This document shows positions 10,873 through 22,987 of a DNA stretch of 64,000 nt, piece by piece (position 1 is the stretch's first letter; each line of letters opens with the position of its first letter). Below the pieces are notes generated by a model. The model was given only the letters and a program-made list of their open reading frames with translations, searched no databases and had not been told where the DNA came from. Source of the DNA: Rhipidocladum racemiflorum (lineage: Eukaryota; Streptophyta; Magnoliopsida; Poales; Poaceae); NCBI GenBank assembly GCA_036346355.1, contig CM070577.1, positions 83,908,509-83,972,508 of the forward strand, written 5' to 3'. The position numbers were made by a program, and so were the translations under genes.

Positions 10873-11254
10873 CGTGCACCTGTGTCTACAAACAAGGGAT
10901 GTGTTAGTGTTCTGTTCCGATTTATGATTTTAGTGATTTTTTAAGAGATTTTACGTGAGTTCTTTTATTTCAGACTTCTGCCCAAGCCTTAGCCTCTCAC
11001 AAAGTAACTCTTGACGTTCAAGCATCACCGACAAATTTAGTAAATTTCCTGAAAAATTGTAGTGTGGACCCCAAGCGAAAAATTCTAAATACTGAACTTT
11101 TAGCATGTGGGCCCACGGATGGACCCGTTAACGCGCACAAAGTATCTCTGCTACACGCTGAACAATCTCTTAAAAATACCCAACTTTTATTTAATTTTGA
11201 AGAGTGAATTCCATATAAATGACATGGATTTCATAATTGTTTCAAGCTCTATCA

Positions 11255-11469
11255 GACTATCTCCAACAGTGTTCCAGCGGATTCTCTTCGCGATTCCCTT
11301 CGAACGGGATTTGAAGAGAGAATTTGGATAGAAAGGGATTCTCTCTTTTAACCCCTTCACAAATTCTCTTTGAGGGGAAGCTGCTGGAGATGGTAGGAAA
11401 TAAAGGGAATGAATATGGGGAAGGAAATAGGGAAGGGAAGGGAACGAAGGGAAATTGCTGGAGATAGTC
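11255..11469. mobile_element. MITE with GACTATCTCC termini and TCA target duplication
   Basis: The left end GACTATCTCCAACAGT matches the reverse complement of the right end TTGCTGGAGATAGTC. TCA flanks both sides (11252-11254 and 11470-11472), a 3 bp duplication as in PIF/Harbinger-type MITEs. The interior is a degenerate palindrome rich in GGGATT/CTCTTT. It lies about 320 bp upstream of the GH3 start codon and could carry promoter elements, which is inference. Confidence 0.7.
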
Positions 11470-11792
11470 TCATGCTTCGTGGAATCCGATTCAAGTCTGA
11501 CAGCCACATAGGGTATTAGGGTGGTAGCACAAGGCAGATCAATTCTTTAGCGGCCGTTGTTTAACAGAATAGATGATTATTTGTCATAAAATTAATGTAT
11601 ATTTCATGATTTATCACACTATATTTCACTGACATTCGGATTTAAGAATCACATATTAATAAGTAAATTATCAAATACGATCAATTTTGTGAAAAATAAT
11701 TAGATCTCGGTTTTTTGTTTGTACGGAGAGGGGGAAGCAAATCAAACAATGACCTTCCTCTGATTCGCTTGCTCCGAGTTGACCGCACGCCA

Positions 11793-13732
11793 ATGGCGAC
11801 CGCCGCCGACGATCTCGCGCTGCGGCGGCTGGACGACGCCACCCGCGACGCCCCGCGCCTGCAGCTCGAGACCCTCCGCACCATCCTAGCCGAGAACGCC
11901 GGCGCCTCCTACCTCCGCCGCTACATCCCCGAAGGAGGCCATCTCCACTCCGCCGCCGACGACGCCGCCACGGCCGACGAATTCCGGCGCCTTGTCCCCG
12001 TAAGCTCGTACGACGACTACGCCGACGCCATCCGCCGCGTCGCGGACGGCGAAGCCGGCCCCGACGAGCTCTCCCCGCTCCCCCTCCTCTGCTTCTTCCT
12101 CAGGTACACCACCTCTCTTTTCCCATTCAGCTTCTTGATTTCTTCATGGCGCTCACTGCTCAGTTCGTGCAGCTCGGGGACGACCTCCCTACGGCCAAAG
12201 CTAATACCTTACCTCGATTCGCCGGGTGCGAAGGCCACCTCCGCCGCGGTGATCCAGGCCAACTCCGCCCTTGTCAGAAGGTGTTCGACGTCGACCCCAT
12301 TCCCCACTCTTCACGAATCACGCCATGTGCTGATTCTTCTCGCTGTCTTGATTCTTCCAGGCTGTTCCCTCCACGGCCGACGGTGAACAAGGCTTTGTGG
12401 TTCCTGTACGCCGGCGAGGTCACCAAGACGAAGGGCGGGTTCGAGGCCATGCCCGCTACGGCGTGGGGCATCCGGAGCAGCAGAGGCGCCTCGCCGGTGC
12501 TTTCGGCCTGCGTCAGCCCGGCCGCCGTCATCTTCGGTGCCGACCATCAGCAGCAGCTCTACTGCCATCTCCTCTGCGGCCTGCGCCGGTGGGACGCCGT
12601 CGATTGCATCCGCGCGCCGTACGCCGCCGGGCTGGCGCGCGCCGTCCGCCTCCTCGAGTCCAAGTGGCAGCAACTCTGCGACGACATCGAGTCCGGGGCG
12701 GTCTGCGCCGACGTCGTCACCGACGCGGCGATGAGGGGAGCCGTGCAGGACGTGCTCGCCGGACCGTGCCCCAAGGTCGCCGACCGTGTCCGCGTCATCT
12801 GCCGGAGGGAGGAATGGCGCGGCGTGCTGTGTGACCTGTGGCCGGAAATGAGGTATATCTCCTGCGTCTCGACGGGGACCATGGAACAGTACTTCCCGAC
12901 GATCAAGTACTTCGCCGGCGCAACCGTGCCGGTGCTCGGCACGGACTATCTCGCCTCCGAGTGCCCCATCGGCATCAACCTGGAGCGCACATTGCCACCG
13001 GAGGAAACAACCTACGTGCTCCTCCCCACGGCGGCCTACTTCGAGTTCATCCCCTTCGACATGGACGACGAAGGCCGCTCCGACGGGGCAGGAGCGGTGG
13101 ACATCACCGGCGTGGAGGCCGGCAAGACGTACGAGGTGGTGGCCACGACGTTCCGGGGGCTTTACCGCTACCGGCTTGGCGACGTCGTGAAGGTGGCCGG
13201 CTTTCACAACTCCTCCCCGATGCTGCAGATCGTGACCAGGGCGCCCAAAGAACATTCTTCGGAGATGTTCACCGAGAGGGACGTCATGGCCGCCATGGAG
13301 AGGTTCCAGCTCATGCAGAACGACGAGGAATCGAGAGCCGACAGTGAGATCATTGAATTTGCGGCGTTCATCGTTAGCGGCGACGACAACGGCGCAGGCC
13401 GGCAGCGGCACGCGAAGATCGCCGTCGAGGTGAGCAAGAGAAGCAGACTACTTGACAAGGAGAGGTCACAGGACTCTGCCGCTTTCCTGAAGAGATGCTG
13501 CGCGTCGCTTGAGGGGTGCCTCGGCGGCGCCTACAGGCTGAGGAGCGCCCGCGGCGAGGTCGGCTCTCTGGAGATCGCCGTGGTGAGCCCCGGTACCTTC
13601 GACAGGCTCGCCGAGGCCGCGATGCGCAGCGGCGCTCCGGCGAACCAGTACAAGCCTCCCAAGATCGTCAGGCACCGCAACCTGGTTGATGTGCTGGAAT
13701 CGTCTGTTGTGTGCAGCAGCATCCAGCACTGA
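11793..13732 (+). CDS. GH3-family acyl-acid-amido synthetase
   Basis: GH3 enzymes adenylate a plant hormone acid (indole-3-acetate, jasmonate or a benzoate) with ATP and conjugate it to an amino acid in the cytosol, tuning hormone levels. Three exons join in frame: 11793-12103, 12173-12280 and 12361-13732, giving 596 residues, a normal GH3 length. The introns are only 69 and 80 bp. ATP-binding motif 1 is SSGTTSLRPK (residues ~104), motif 2 is YLASE (~336, where many family members have YASSE), and motif 3 is YRYRLGDVV (~408). 'LWFLYAGEVTKTKGG' and 'FEFIPFD' are typical family blocks. The start ATG precedes an Ala/Asp/Arg-rich helix in good context (caATGGCG). Coding GC is very high, as common for grass genes. 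Substrate class (IAA or JA) cannot be assigned by eye. Confidence 0.9.
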
Positions 13733-14099
13733 AGAAGCTCATCATTCAGACAGAGTGGTAACAAGAAGATTGAAAAAAGAATCAATCAAGCGTCAGCTGC
13801 CTCTCATCATTCTAGCTTTCAATCCTAATATATACGTCATTCTATAATTTAGAGATGATTTTTTTAAACATTTTTTCCTCCTATATCTCTCTTCTTTAAC
13901 TATTTTCAATACCATTTACTGCCAATAGATTAAAATAAGACAAAATATCTGAACATATAGTGAATAGTGATATTACAGTCTTTTGTAGACTAGAGTAAGA
14001 CAAATCATCTAAACATAAGAATCTAGAATATCATCTATTAGGAACGAATAAAGTATTCTCGCCTAAAAGCAAGTACTATTTTCAATATCATTTACATGC
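13733..14099 (+). other. GH3 3' UTR and AT-rich intergenic sequence
   Basis: AT-rich sequence follows the GH3 stop, with no coding frame. The GH3 poly(A) site probably lies within the first ~150 bp, but no clear signal was resolved. Confidence 0.4.
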
Positions 14100-14997
14100 C
14101 GCCGCATTAATACAACTCAGACCGATTGCATATCATACTATTTTCCTAATGCAGTTCGTACGTGCAAATGCACTAAGTATTTCTCATCTGCAAACATTTG
14201 GTTGCAACGTTTGTGTCAATTCCACCACCACAGCGCAAAAAAATGGGTCCTCGGGTATCTATGTGGGGTATAATTATCCGTCAATAATAAAATACCTTGA
14301 GCTATTGACAGTGGATCTGTTTACGACTCAGTGTGCTGGTTGTATTTTATATGAGAACGTTTTCCCGTTATTAGGGGGAGATAAGTACCACAGTGAATGC
14401 CGAGAAATAAATTAGGTTGCCAAGGGCATTCAGTCCTTTAACTCACGTACTAATGAATCTAAACTAGAAGTTCAAAGAATTATAAATTTGCAAAAGATTG
14501 CAAATGAACTGCTAGATGCATTTACTGATCATAAGGGAGCTATTAAATCTCATATACTTGTTGTTAATGCGCCAGAGAGAGTAAAGGTACCTCCGAAAAT
14601 CACTCCTGCTCATAATGATAAGAAAAGGGGGAGAACTCCGGTTGCACAGGACTTAGTTTCGTGGAGACGTTCGCAGAAACAAAAGACCAACACAGGTACA
14701 TTATCCCAATTAGTAAATAAAAATAAAAAAACCATAAGAAAAATAGTAACCATCTTAGTGATAGTAATCTTAGCAAAGAAGTGCACACAAATTCAGATGC
14801 TGGGAAATCGGAACCCTTAAACTCAATCATTGTGGGAAATTACGATGAGTTAAAAGGAATAAATGAGAAAATTTCTACAAACTATATCAATTCAGGAGAA
14901 TTGTACAAGAGAGAGACTACTATTGTTGATATTTATTTTGCCACAAAGATTGCTAAATCTTTTCAACTGGATCTAGAACCTAAGTCCATAGCAGAGT
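14100..14997 (+). pseudogene. Copia pol fragment (integrase end and hinge), 5' part of a split element
   Basis: The translation contains SHLQTFGCNVCV, GIYVGYNYPSIIKYLE and VFPLLGGDK, the conserved tail of copia integrase before reverse transcriptase. It continues through the hydrophilic hinge as far as DLEPKSIAE. An in-frame stop near 14413 and a later frameshift show decay. The reading resumes at 33459 (see that entry). The two parts are separated by an insertion flanked by AGAGT (14993-14997 and 33459-33463). The upstream gag, protease and integrase core are absent. Confidence 0.85.
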
Positions 14998-16841
14998 TGT
15001 GGGCCCCCGGATCGACTATCCGGAATCCCCTGTGTATTTCTGTACTAGTCCCAGATCAGTAACTAGTACACACAGTCAAACAGTGATGAATCAACAACCA
15101 TATCAAGATTACAAATAACCAAATAATAATAACACCAAATAAAAACAAAGACCTTATGGTCGAGGTTTACCATTACTGCCTTTACAGGCTGAACAACTTG
15201 AATAACTATAGCGGCAGACGATAACACCAAGTGGTGACTCATCCATATGCCCACAGGCAATCGAGTGGGGTACGCGTCCTAGTCCTTGGAATCTTCTTTG
15301 ACAGCTTCCTTCACTTCTGAGATATATTTAGAATGTAACATGTGAGTACATAAAGTACCTAGCAAGTTTGGGAAAAATGCATAATGCAGGGCTATCCAAG
15401 GATGGCTTATTATGGTTCTTTTGCACAAAGCAATACTTTCACAAACTTTACATGTAATATTTTTCGCAAAGCTATTTTTAACCACTATTTGTTCATTTGA
15501 AATTATTTATAACTCTAGTGAAGGTTCTAGCCACCAATCACTAGTATACAGGCTCTATCCGCCACAACTTAAAAAGATCAGGATTCAATCCATCCACATG
15601 GCTCTGTCTGCCATGGTTCACAAAAACAGGTTCAATCCACCTACCTGGCTCTAGCCGCCAGAAGCACACCCAAGAGTTCTAACCACTCCCGGATCTCAAA
15701 AGATCAGTTTTTAAAACAAAAACAAAAGTCTACCAATATGAAAGCATTCTTCGCTTTGCCCTTGACAGGCACGGCTATTCGAATAGTTTTAACTCTGCAG
15801 AGGTGTACAGCTTTACCCACAAGACATGATATTCTCTTAGTGCCACGCGATTAGCACACTTCCTTAGGTGTGCCGGCAGAGATATTATGGTAAGGCCTTT
15901 ACAATGTATACGCCTAACCCGACTCACCCGCTACTGAGGTTTCACCGCTGTTAGGGTTCTATCCACCTAGTACAGAAACCCCCTCTTGCGCCGTGTGAGA
16001 AAAACAGTCTTGCCTCTATCCGGCACTCACATTCCACCATCTGGTGAGTCTAAGTTAGGTTTCCACAAATTATTCAGTCAGGTCGTACCCATAATGGACA
16101 TGTGGTTGTACGGTAATGCTTAGAATGGACAGTCATAAGCGTGGGTCCTTAATGGACTTGGGGCGGTACTTGCACAAACCAGGACCAGTGCTCTATCCGT
16201 ACCCGCCAGACAAACCACTCCGCCCAAGTCTCAAACATTTTATTTTTTTTATTTTGTAAACCAACGGCAATACTTTTTTCCTATAATTTCCAACACAAGT
16301 TTTCAAGAGTTAAAAGTAATTCCCACCCATAGGTGCATACTGACCGATTGCGAGTCTAAGTATTTCTACCGAACTATTCTATTCCACTAACAACTTATTT
16401 ATAATTTTTAATTCTCAGTGTTGACAAAAATTATTATAATTAAATAAGTACCCTCCAAAATTCATGAAATCACCAAGATTCCCAGTACTATCATGATATT
16501 ATATAATCCAGCCCAATTTTAGTACTCCAACAAGTAAAGTCTATAACATGTGCCATCATGACTCCAAAATCATGCCAATCTACTATCATCATTGTATATG
16601 AAACCATCTCCTCAAAACATAAGTCACACTATTGTTTATCAATCATCCATACATCGACTAATCTTCTAATCTACTTAATTCACAAAGAATAATTCATAAT
16701 CTCATCCCCGAGCATCTTTCAAGAAAGATTCTATAAATCCAATATTTTATTAATTCATCGACAAAAGTGGTTTTCATAACTAATGATACCAAATTGACAA
16801 ATCACACTTATTCTGTATTATTTGGATTTCCAGATAAATGG

Positions 16842-19800
16842 TGTGGGACCCCGGATCGGCTATCCGGAATCTTCTGTGTATTTCCGTACTAGTCCCAGAT
16901 CAGTAGCTAGTACACACAGTCAACAATGATATTTCATTGCCGAACATGACGAAAATTGTAACATTAATAATAAAGTATGGGCCACATGGCCACTTATTAC
17001 AATACTCGGTCCAAAGACCGGAGACACGACAGCGGAAAACGAAAGCAAAACGAGCGAACACCAAAACGCCACAGGCGACGACTAGAAACGCGACTAGTTA
17101 TCCTGGCCATCCTCCTCAAACTCTTCCGGGTAGAACTCACCATCTTCAGCTGCGTCTTGAAAATTTTCTGATGATGATAAGTTGATGTAGCACGTGAGTA
17201 CAAAAGTACTCAGCAAGTCGGGGAAAGAATGATTATGTGGGGCTTTCCCAAGGAAGCTTAACCGGGTTCGTTTGCATAAAGCCAAATTTCATTAACCCAT
17301 ACTTAAGTAATAAGTTTTACAAAGCATCTTTTACAATTCTTTTTAACAATTGAATTATTTAATATGGCAGTGAGGTTCTATCCACCATCACTAATATAAA
17401 GGCTCTAACCGCCAATTTTTAAAAGATCAAGGTTAATCATATGACTCCATCCGTCAAGTATAAAACAGGTTTTTTCCACCTGGTTGGCTCTATCCGCCAA
17501 TCAACATCTGAGAGTTCTAACCACTCCCGAATCCCAAAACAAAATCCTTTTAGTTTTTAAAATCAAAACCAAAGTCTACCAATATGAATGCATTCTTTGC
17601 TTTGCCTTTGACCGTAGGCACGGTTATTCGAATAGTTTTAACTCTGCAGAGGTGTACAACTTTACCCACAAGACATGACATTCCCTTGGTGCCACGCGAT
17701 TAACACACTTCCTTAGGTGTGCTGGCAGGGATATCATGACAAGGCCGTTACAATGTATCCGCCTAACCCGACTCACCCGCTGAGGTTTCACTGCTGTTAG
17801 GGTTCTAGCCACCCAGTACAGAAGCCCCCTCTTGCGCCGTGTGAGAAAAACAGTCTTGCCTCTATCCGGCACTCACATTCCACCATACGGTGAGTCTAAG
17901 TTAGGTTTCTACAAATTAGTTTGCCAGGTCGTACCATTATAGACATGTGGTTGTACGGATATGCTTAGAATGGACAATCACAAGCGTCGGTCCTTAATTG
18001 ACTTGGTGCGGCACTTGCACCAGACAACTAGTGCTCCATCCGCACCCACCCGACATTCCAATCCGCCCAAGTCCAAACCATTTTTCCTTTGCTTTTTATT
18101 TTATAAAAACAGTACCAAAATCATAATATTCACTTCCAAATCATAATTGAAATCATCATTTTTGAGTAATCCCACCCATGGGTTGTTTTCATCGATAAAG
18201 GTCCTAAGCAATTCTACCGCACTATTGCACAAAGGGTACCATATAAGCATACACATGGTTTAGCAAATATCCTAGGGTTACCAATAACATGGATGTCGAT
18301 AACAAAGGAGATAATCACAATTTGGATTAACTATACGCTTATATTTGACATACGATGATAAATATAGCATGCAGTTTCATAAAACATTTAAAACCACATT
18401 TGTAAACGTAGGTTCAACATGCGTCAAGGAGACTTGCCTTCAGTCGCGGTGAGGTCGTCGAACGAGGAAAGTCCGGCGGCGGGGTCGGCGGTCGCGTCGG
18501 GGTCATCGGCTACGCGCAAAACGAGGTAATAAATAAATACAAGAAAATAAATAAAACCCAAAAATTACAAAATTAGTACTGGTAGGTAGATCTTGATTTT
18601 AGATGAATTTAGAAGTTATGAGCTTTCGAAGTTTGAATTTCGAAAAATTGGAAAACCGAGAATATTCCACGGAATATTCCTTTTTCTTTTTCTGAATTTT
18701 TGGGAATTCTTTTGTGTCTATGGCAAGGGGGCCCCACATGTCATTCACTTGGAGCCTTCTTCAAGCTTTGGCTTGAGCCATGGCTATTGCCATGGGGGAA
18801 GGAGCTTGGGCGCGCCCGGGGCGGCGCGTCTTGTGGCGTGGCATGGCCGGCGGGACAAGCGGGGCTGGCGCGGGCAGGGTGGGGCCGGCGCGACGGCGGC
18901 GGGCACGGGCATGGCGCACGCCGAAGCACAGTGACGCCCAAAAAAACAGAGACTAGTCCCCACGTTCAAAAATCTGATTTTTTGCTCATTTTCGCATGGA
19001 TTTGGCCCAAATAAAAACATGGATCATCTAGATAACATCCTTAGGGACTCATAGGAGGAAGGAATTGGATTGATTCTCACCGGAGACGACGAATTTGGCG
19101 ACGAACGAAGCTCCGGCCGAACCGAGAAAAACGATAAATTCGTCTCCAAAACTTGAGGGATCCTAAAATTGATTGAATGGTTAGATTCTAGACTCCCTCA
19201 CGGTCACAAGGAACCAAGTAGCATGAATATTGACCCACCGGAGAGAGATCTATGGCCAAGAACACGAAGAACACCGAAAACGGTGACCCGGCGTCGGTGT
19301 TCTTGATCTCACGGGCGTACGAGTTGGAGAGGCTAAAGGAGGATCATACCACCGGGACAGGGGTTCTTATACGGAGAGAATGGAAGTGGAATCACGCGGA
19401 ACGGAGTTGAAACGGCCGAGTTATGAACATTTGATTGCATTTCGGTTTTTCTTTAATGTGACGGTTTCCGACGAGATTAGCGACTAATGATGGTAGGGAA
19501 TGGCAAGAGGACGTCGCTACGGATTCAACGGAACCGACCATTCGTGATTTGGAGTTGGGATGGAGGAGATATGAGGGTTTAAAGACAACCCTAGCCATGA
19601 ATGCTTGGTGGAGCTTTCTCTGTCCATGCCATGGCAAGAGGTAGAAGATGATGCACACTGTTCATGCCACGTGGCGAGCTCCGATTGGCCGGGAGTTACG
19701 TAAATGAACCGCCCTAGAGAAAAATTAGTAAAAATGGTCTAAAAATTCCGGAAAAATTCCTAGAACCATTTTGGAATATTTGGAAGCCAACAAAATTGTT

Positions 19801-20152
19801 TTCGCGGAATTTGGATGGAATTTGTGGAATTAAATATTCGAGCGCGGATTGCGGGCATTATACAAAAGCCGCGCGAGATAAAATAGGAGCGAAGGTCCAA
19901 AAATCCGGGGAATCATTCCAAAAATCATTTTGGAATATTTGGGACCTAATTGAAGTGGTTTTGGGGTTTTTGTAGCATTTTCGGGTACCAGCGGAAACCT
20001 GGAAATTCGATTTTTCGACCCGGAGGGAATTAAATCCCGATTTTGGATGGGAGTGGATGCCAAGTTAATATAAACGCCGAGGAAACTCCAATTTTTGAAT
20101 TTAATTACTTTAAATTAGATTTTCTCCAGAAAGCGAAACTGAGAATGTTACA
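16842..20152 (+). mobile_element. Inner solo LTR, 3.3 kb, TSD AATGG
   Basis: It starts TGTGGGACCCCGGATCGG and ends GAGAATGTTACA. Perfect target duplications AATGG lie at 16837-16841 and 20153-20157. It belongs to the same family as the outer LTR it interrupts. The first 1.2 kb aligns well with 14998-16260, including the 'tctatccgcca' and 'ctctgcagaggtgtac' blocks. No internal region remains. A GC-rich patch at 18780-18930 lacks coding features. Confidence 0.85.
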
Positions 20153-21679
20153 AATGGTTATCGCAGAACCATATTTCACAAAATCATCTACTAAACCACC
20201 GAGTATGATTCTCAATAATTTCCATTTAATCTATCGAGTATGTTAGATAATATCATTTACTAATTCACCAAGTATCATTCTCAATATCATCTAACTAACC
20301 CTTCACATTGTCATATCTAGATCATATAGTATACTTGTTAAAATCTCCTGAATATGATTCTCCACTTACTCTGTTTGATCCACAAGTATGATCCTCAAAT
20401 GTTATTTATTTAATTTATCGACTATTATTCTTAATATCATACATCTTCTCATTTCCCCCAATCCATACTAATTATGTTGTGAACTAGTATCACAATCCAA
20501 CTCCTCAACATTTCAATTCTCACTATTCATAGATCTATTTCATATTAACAACCCCCACATCATCACTAATATTCACCTAACTCCAATTTCCATTCCATAC
20601 TATTTGTTCCATCCAAAATGTCTTCCAAATAGTTATTCCCCTAATCAAAGATTATTTTCCAAAAAATATTTATTATGGTGAATTACTATACTAGGGCATC
20701 AAAGGATCATGGATAACAATATCAAGAAGGTATAAACAACAGGTATAACTAACAGCCTAACGTTAACATCATCCTTTTATATAAATAGCAATGCAATTTG
20801 TAAAACATGGTAAAACATTTAAAAATCATGGGATCAACATGCGTCAAGGAGACTTGCCTTCAGTCGCAGCGAGGGCGTCGAAGTCTTGAGGGTCCGCGTC
20901 GGCGTCGGCGAATCCGGCAAACTCTTCGGCTACGCGCAAAATGGTACATCCAAATAAATAAAACCCAAAAATTACAAAAGTTATACTGGCAGGTAGACCT
21001 CGAATTTAGATGAATTTAGAAATTTGAATGGGATGATTTGGAGTTTGGATGCAAAAGATATGAGTGTCCGAATGCCTAAAATCCTAGAAAATAAGAAATG
21101 AGGAATATTCTTTTGGCATCTTTTCTTTTTCCTCATTTACTGGTTTTCATTTGTCTCTATGGCTTGTGGGCCGTGGCTGTCATAGAAAGAGGACCTTCTT
21201 CCCCAAATGGAAAGAACAGAGGCCAGCCATGGGATCTTCACTGCGCCGGCCAGGGAACTCGGCGGCTGGCCGGCGAGCGGCGGGGAAGGTCGCCGGAGGG
21301 CCGGCAACACCAGGGCAGGGGCAGCGCGGCCGAAAATGGCTCGGCGTGGCGGCACAGCGGCTTAAAGTGCACGGCCGGTGAGCGGCGGGTGGAGTGGCGG
21401 CTTGAGGCGGGCGGGTGGTGCACGGGCAAGGCGCCGGCGTGGGGAAGCCGGTCGGATGGTCGGCATGGGCCGAGGTGCCCGAGTGGTGGCGCAGCAAGAC
21501 GGCGCGGCACGGCTCGAGGCCAGGGAGCGGCAGCCAAGGCCGGGGATAGATGCGGCCGAGGCTGGGGTGGTCGGGGAGCATGCCGGAGAGGCAGCGACGG
21601 CGACAAGCCAGCCGGAGGCGGCGCGGCCGAATAGGACAGTGAGCAGTTGAACCGAACCAAAAGACATAGAATTTGGAAC

Positions 21680-22590
21680 TGTCGGCGTACAAGCCAACAT
21701 GCACCTCCGAATCGGGTGCTTATGAGGTTCAGACGGGGGGCTTTCGGGGCAATCACCGGAGAAAAGGAGAAGACCGGAGTACTGGGAAGCTCAGGAGGGT
21801 GAGGACGCCGGAATTTACCCAGGTTCGGGCCCTCCGAAGAGTAACAGCCCTAGTCCTGCTTTTCTTGCTATTGCTTGTGTTCTTACTTGAGAGAATGAAA
21901 CCTATCGTGAATGGATCGAACCCCCTCTCCCATGCACCCCTGCTCCCTTTTATACTTGTGCTGGCAGGAGCGCCTGGGAGGCTTACACCACAATCCACAC
22001 TCATTACACTGCCACGGGCGCATTAAATGCGCCCGTCACTATCCTTACACTTTATTAAATGCCCGCTGCAGCCGTCACAATCCTGCCTCGGGCCCCACGC
22101 CCACCGACGCCGCTCGTTCTGTCAGGGGGTGAGGTGCTATTGTGACGTCACCCGTAATTAATGCACGCCTAGGGAAGGCGCGCCGCCATACTGCAGCCTC
22201 CACGCCTTACATTTAATGCGCACGATTTGCATTAAATGTCCCTGATCCTGGTACTGCAGCCTCGGGGGTGGTGCGCCAAGGGAGTGGCCTGAATGCCACC
22301 TATCCACTGGGCGACCACCCTCCTGGTCGCCCAGTGGCGTGGCCTGGTCGCCACGCGTCCACTGGGCGACCACCTTCCTGGTCGCCCAGTGGTGTGGCCT
22401 GGTCGCCACGCGTCCACTGGGCGACCACCTTACTGGGCGCCCAGGGCGTGGCCTGATCGCCACCTGTCCACTGGGTGACCACGCTGGGTATCCACTGCTC
22501 GTCGTGGCGGTGGGCCCGGACGCGCCCTGCCCGCCCGGCGACCGTATTTAATGCGGGGGAGCGGGTACCCTGGCGTAGAATACGCCGACA
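21680..22590 (-). repeat. 3' LTR of the Tat-like element
   Basis: 911 bp, colinear with 31365-32275. The + strand runs from TGTCGGCGTACAAGCC to AATACGCCGACA. The long open translation across it is LTR sequence and not a gene. It contains a tandem hairpin array near 22303-22470. Confidence 0.92.
22303..22470. repeat. Tandem hairpin array inside the LTR
   Basis: Three to four degenerate ~57-60 bp units each contain CCACTGGGCGACCACC, 3-6 bp, then the inverted GGTCGCCCAGTGG, followed by 'gtggcctggtcgccacgcgt'. The same array occurs at about 31988-32155 in the other LTR. The last unit has diverged to 'ggcgcccagg'. Confidence 0.85.
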
Positions 22591-22612
22591 GTAGCCCCCG
22601 GGCCCACCCGGG
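22591..22612 (-). other. Polypurine tract of the Tat-like element
   Basis: The reverse complement reads CCCGGGTGGGCCCGGGGGCTAC directly before the 3' LTR (minus strand). It is G-rich and correctly placed for plus-strand priming. Confidence 0.7.
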
Positions 22613-22987
22613 AGCGCCTTTTGGTCTTCCGCCTTCCTCTTTCCTTCTCTTCGGGGAACCGCTCAGTCTCCCGGGTGGGGCCCATTAAATGCCCACGCGC
22701 CCCGCAACCTTTAAAAGATCTTCCGGCTTCTCCGATTCCCGAGGCGGTTTTGCGCGGTTATTCCCGCTTTGTAACCGTCGCACGACCCTTGGGACGCTCC
22801 CCCTTCACAAGGCTCTTGTGCTTCCTCTTCGCGAACCGCCACGCCCTTTCGGGTTTCCCGCCGAGCCTTCCCTCGCAAGCTTATAAGAGGTTGGCCGAGA
22901 GGGGGAGCGGTGCTTTCTCCTTCCAACTCCCTTTGCTCTGCCCTCCTTGCTTCTTCTTTTTCGACGTACTTGGGCATTCTTCGTCCA

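Noticed and set aside
12311..13411. Long antisense open frame opposite the GH3 gene
   Set aside because: GC-rich coding DNA commonly gives long antisense frames. The + strand carries the conserved GH3 motifs and spliceable exons.
21098..21756. GC-rich frames on both strands next to the Tat-like element
   Set aside because: The sequence is part of the outer solo LTR. Arg/Gly/Pro-rich composition without domains indicates a GC-rich LTR segment.
22158..22551. Overlapping short frames with repeated PLGD/WATR words
   Set aside because: These arise from the hairpin array in the LTR and are present identically in the second LTR.
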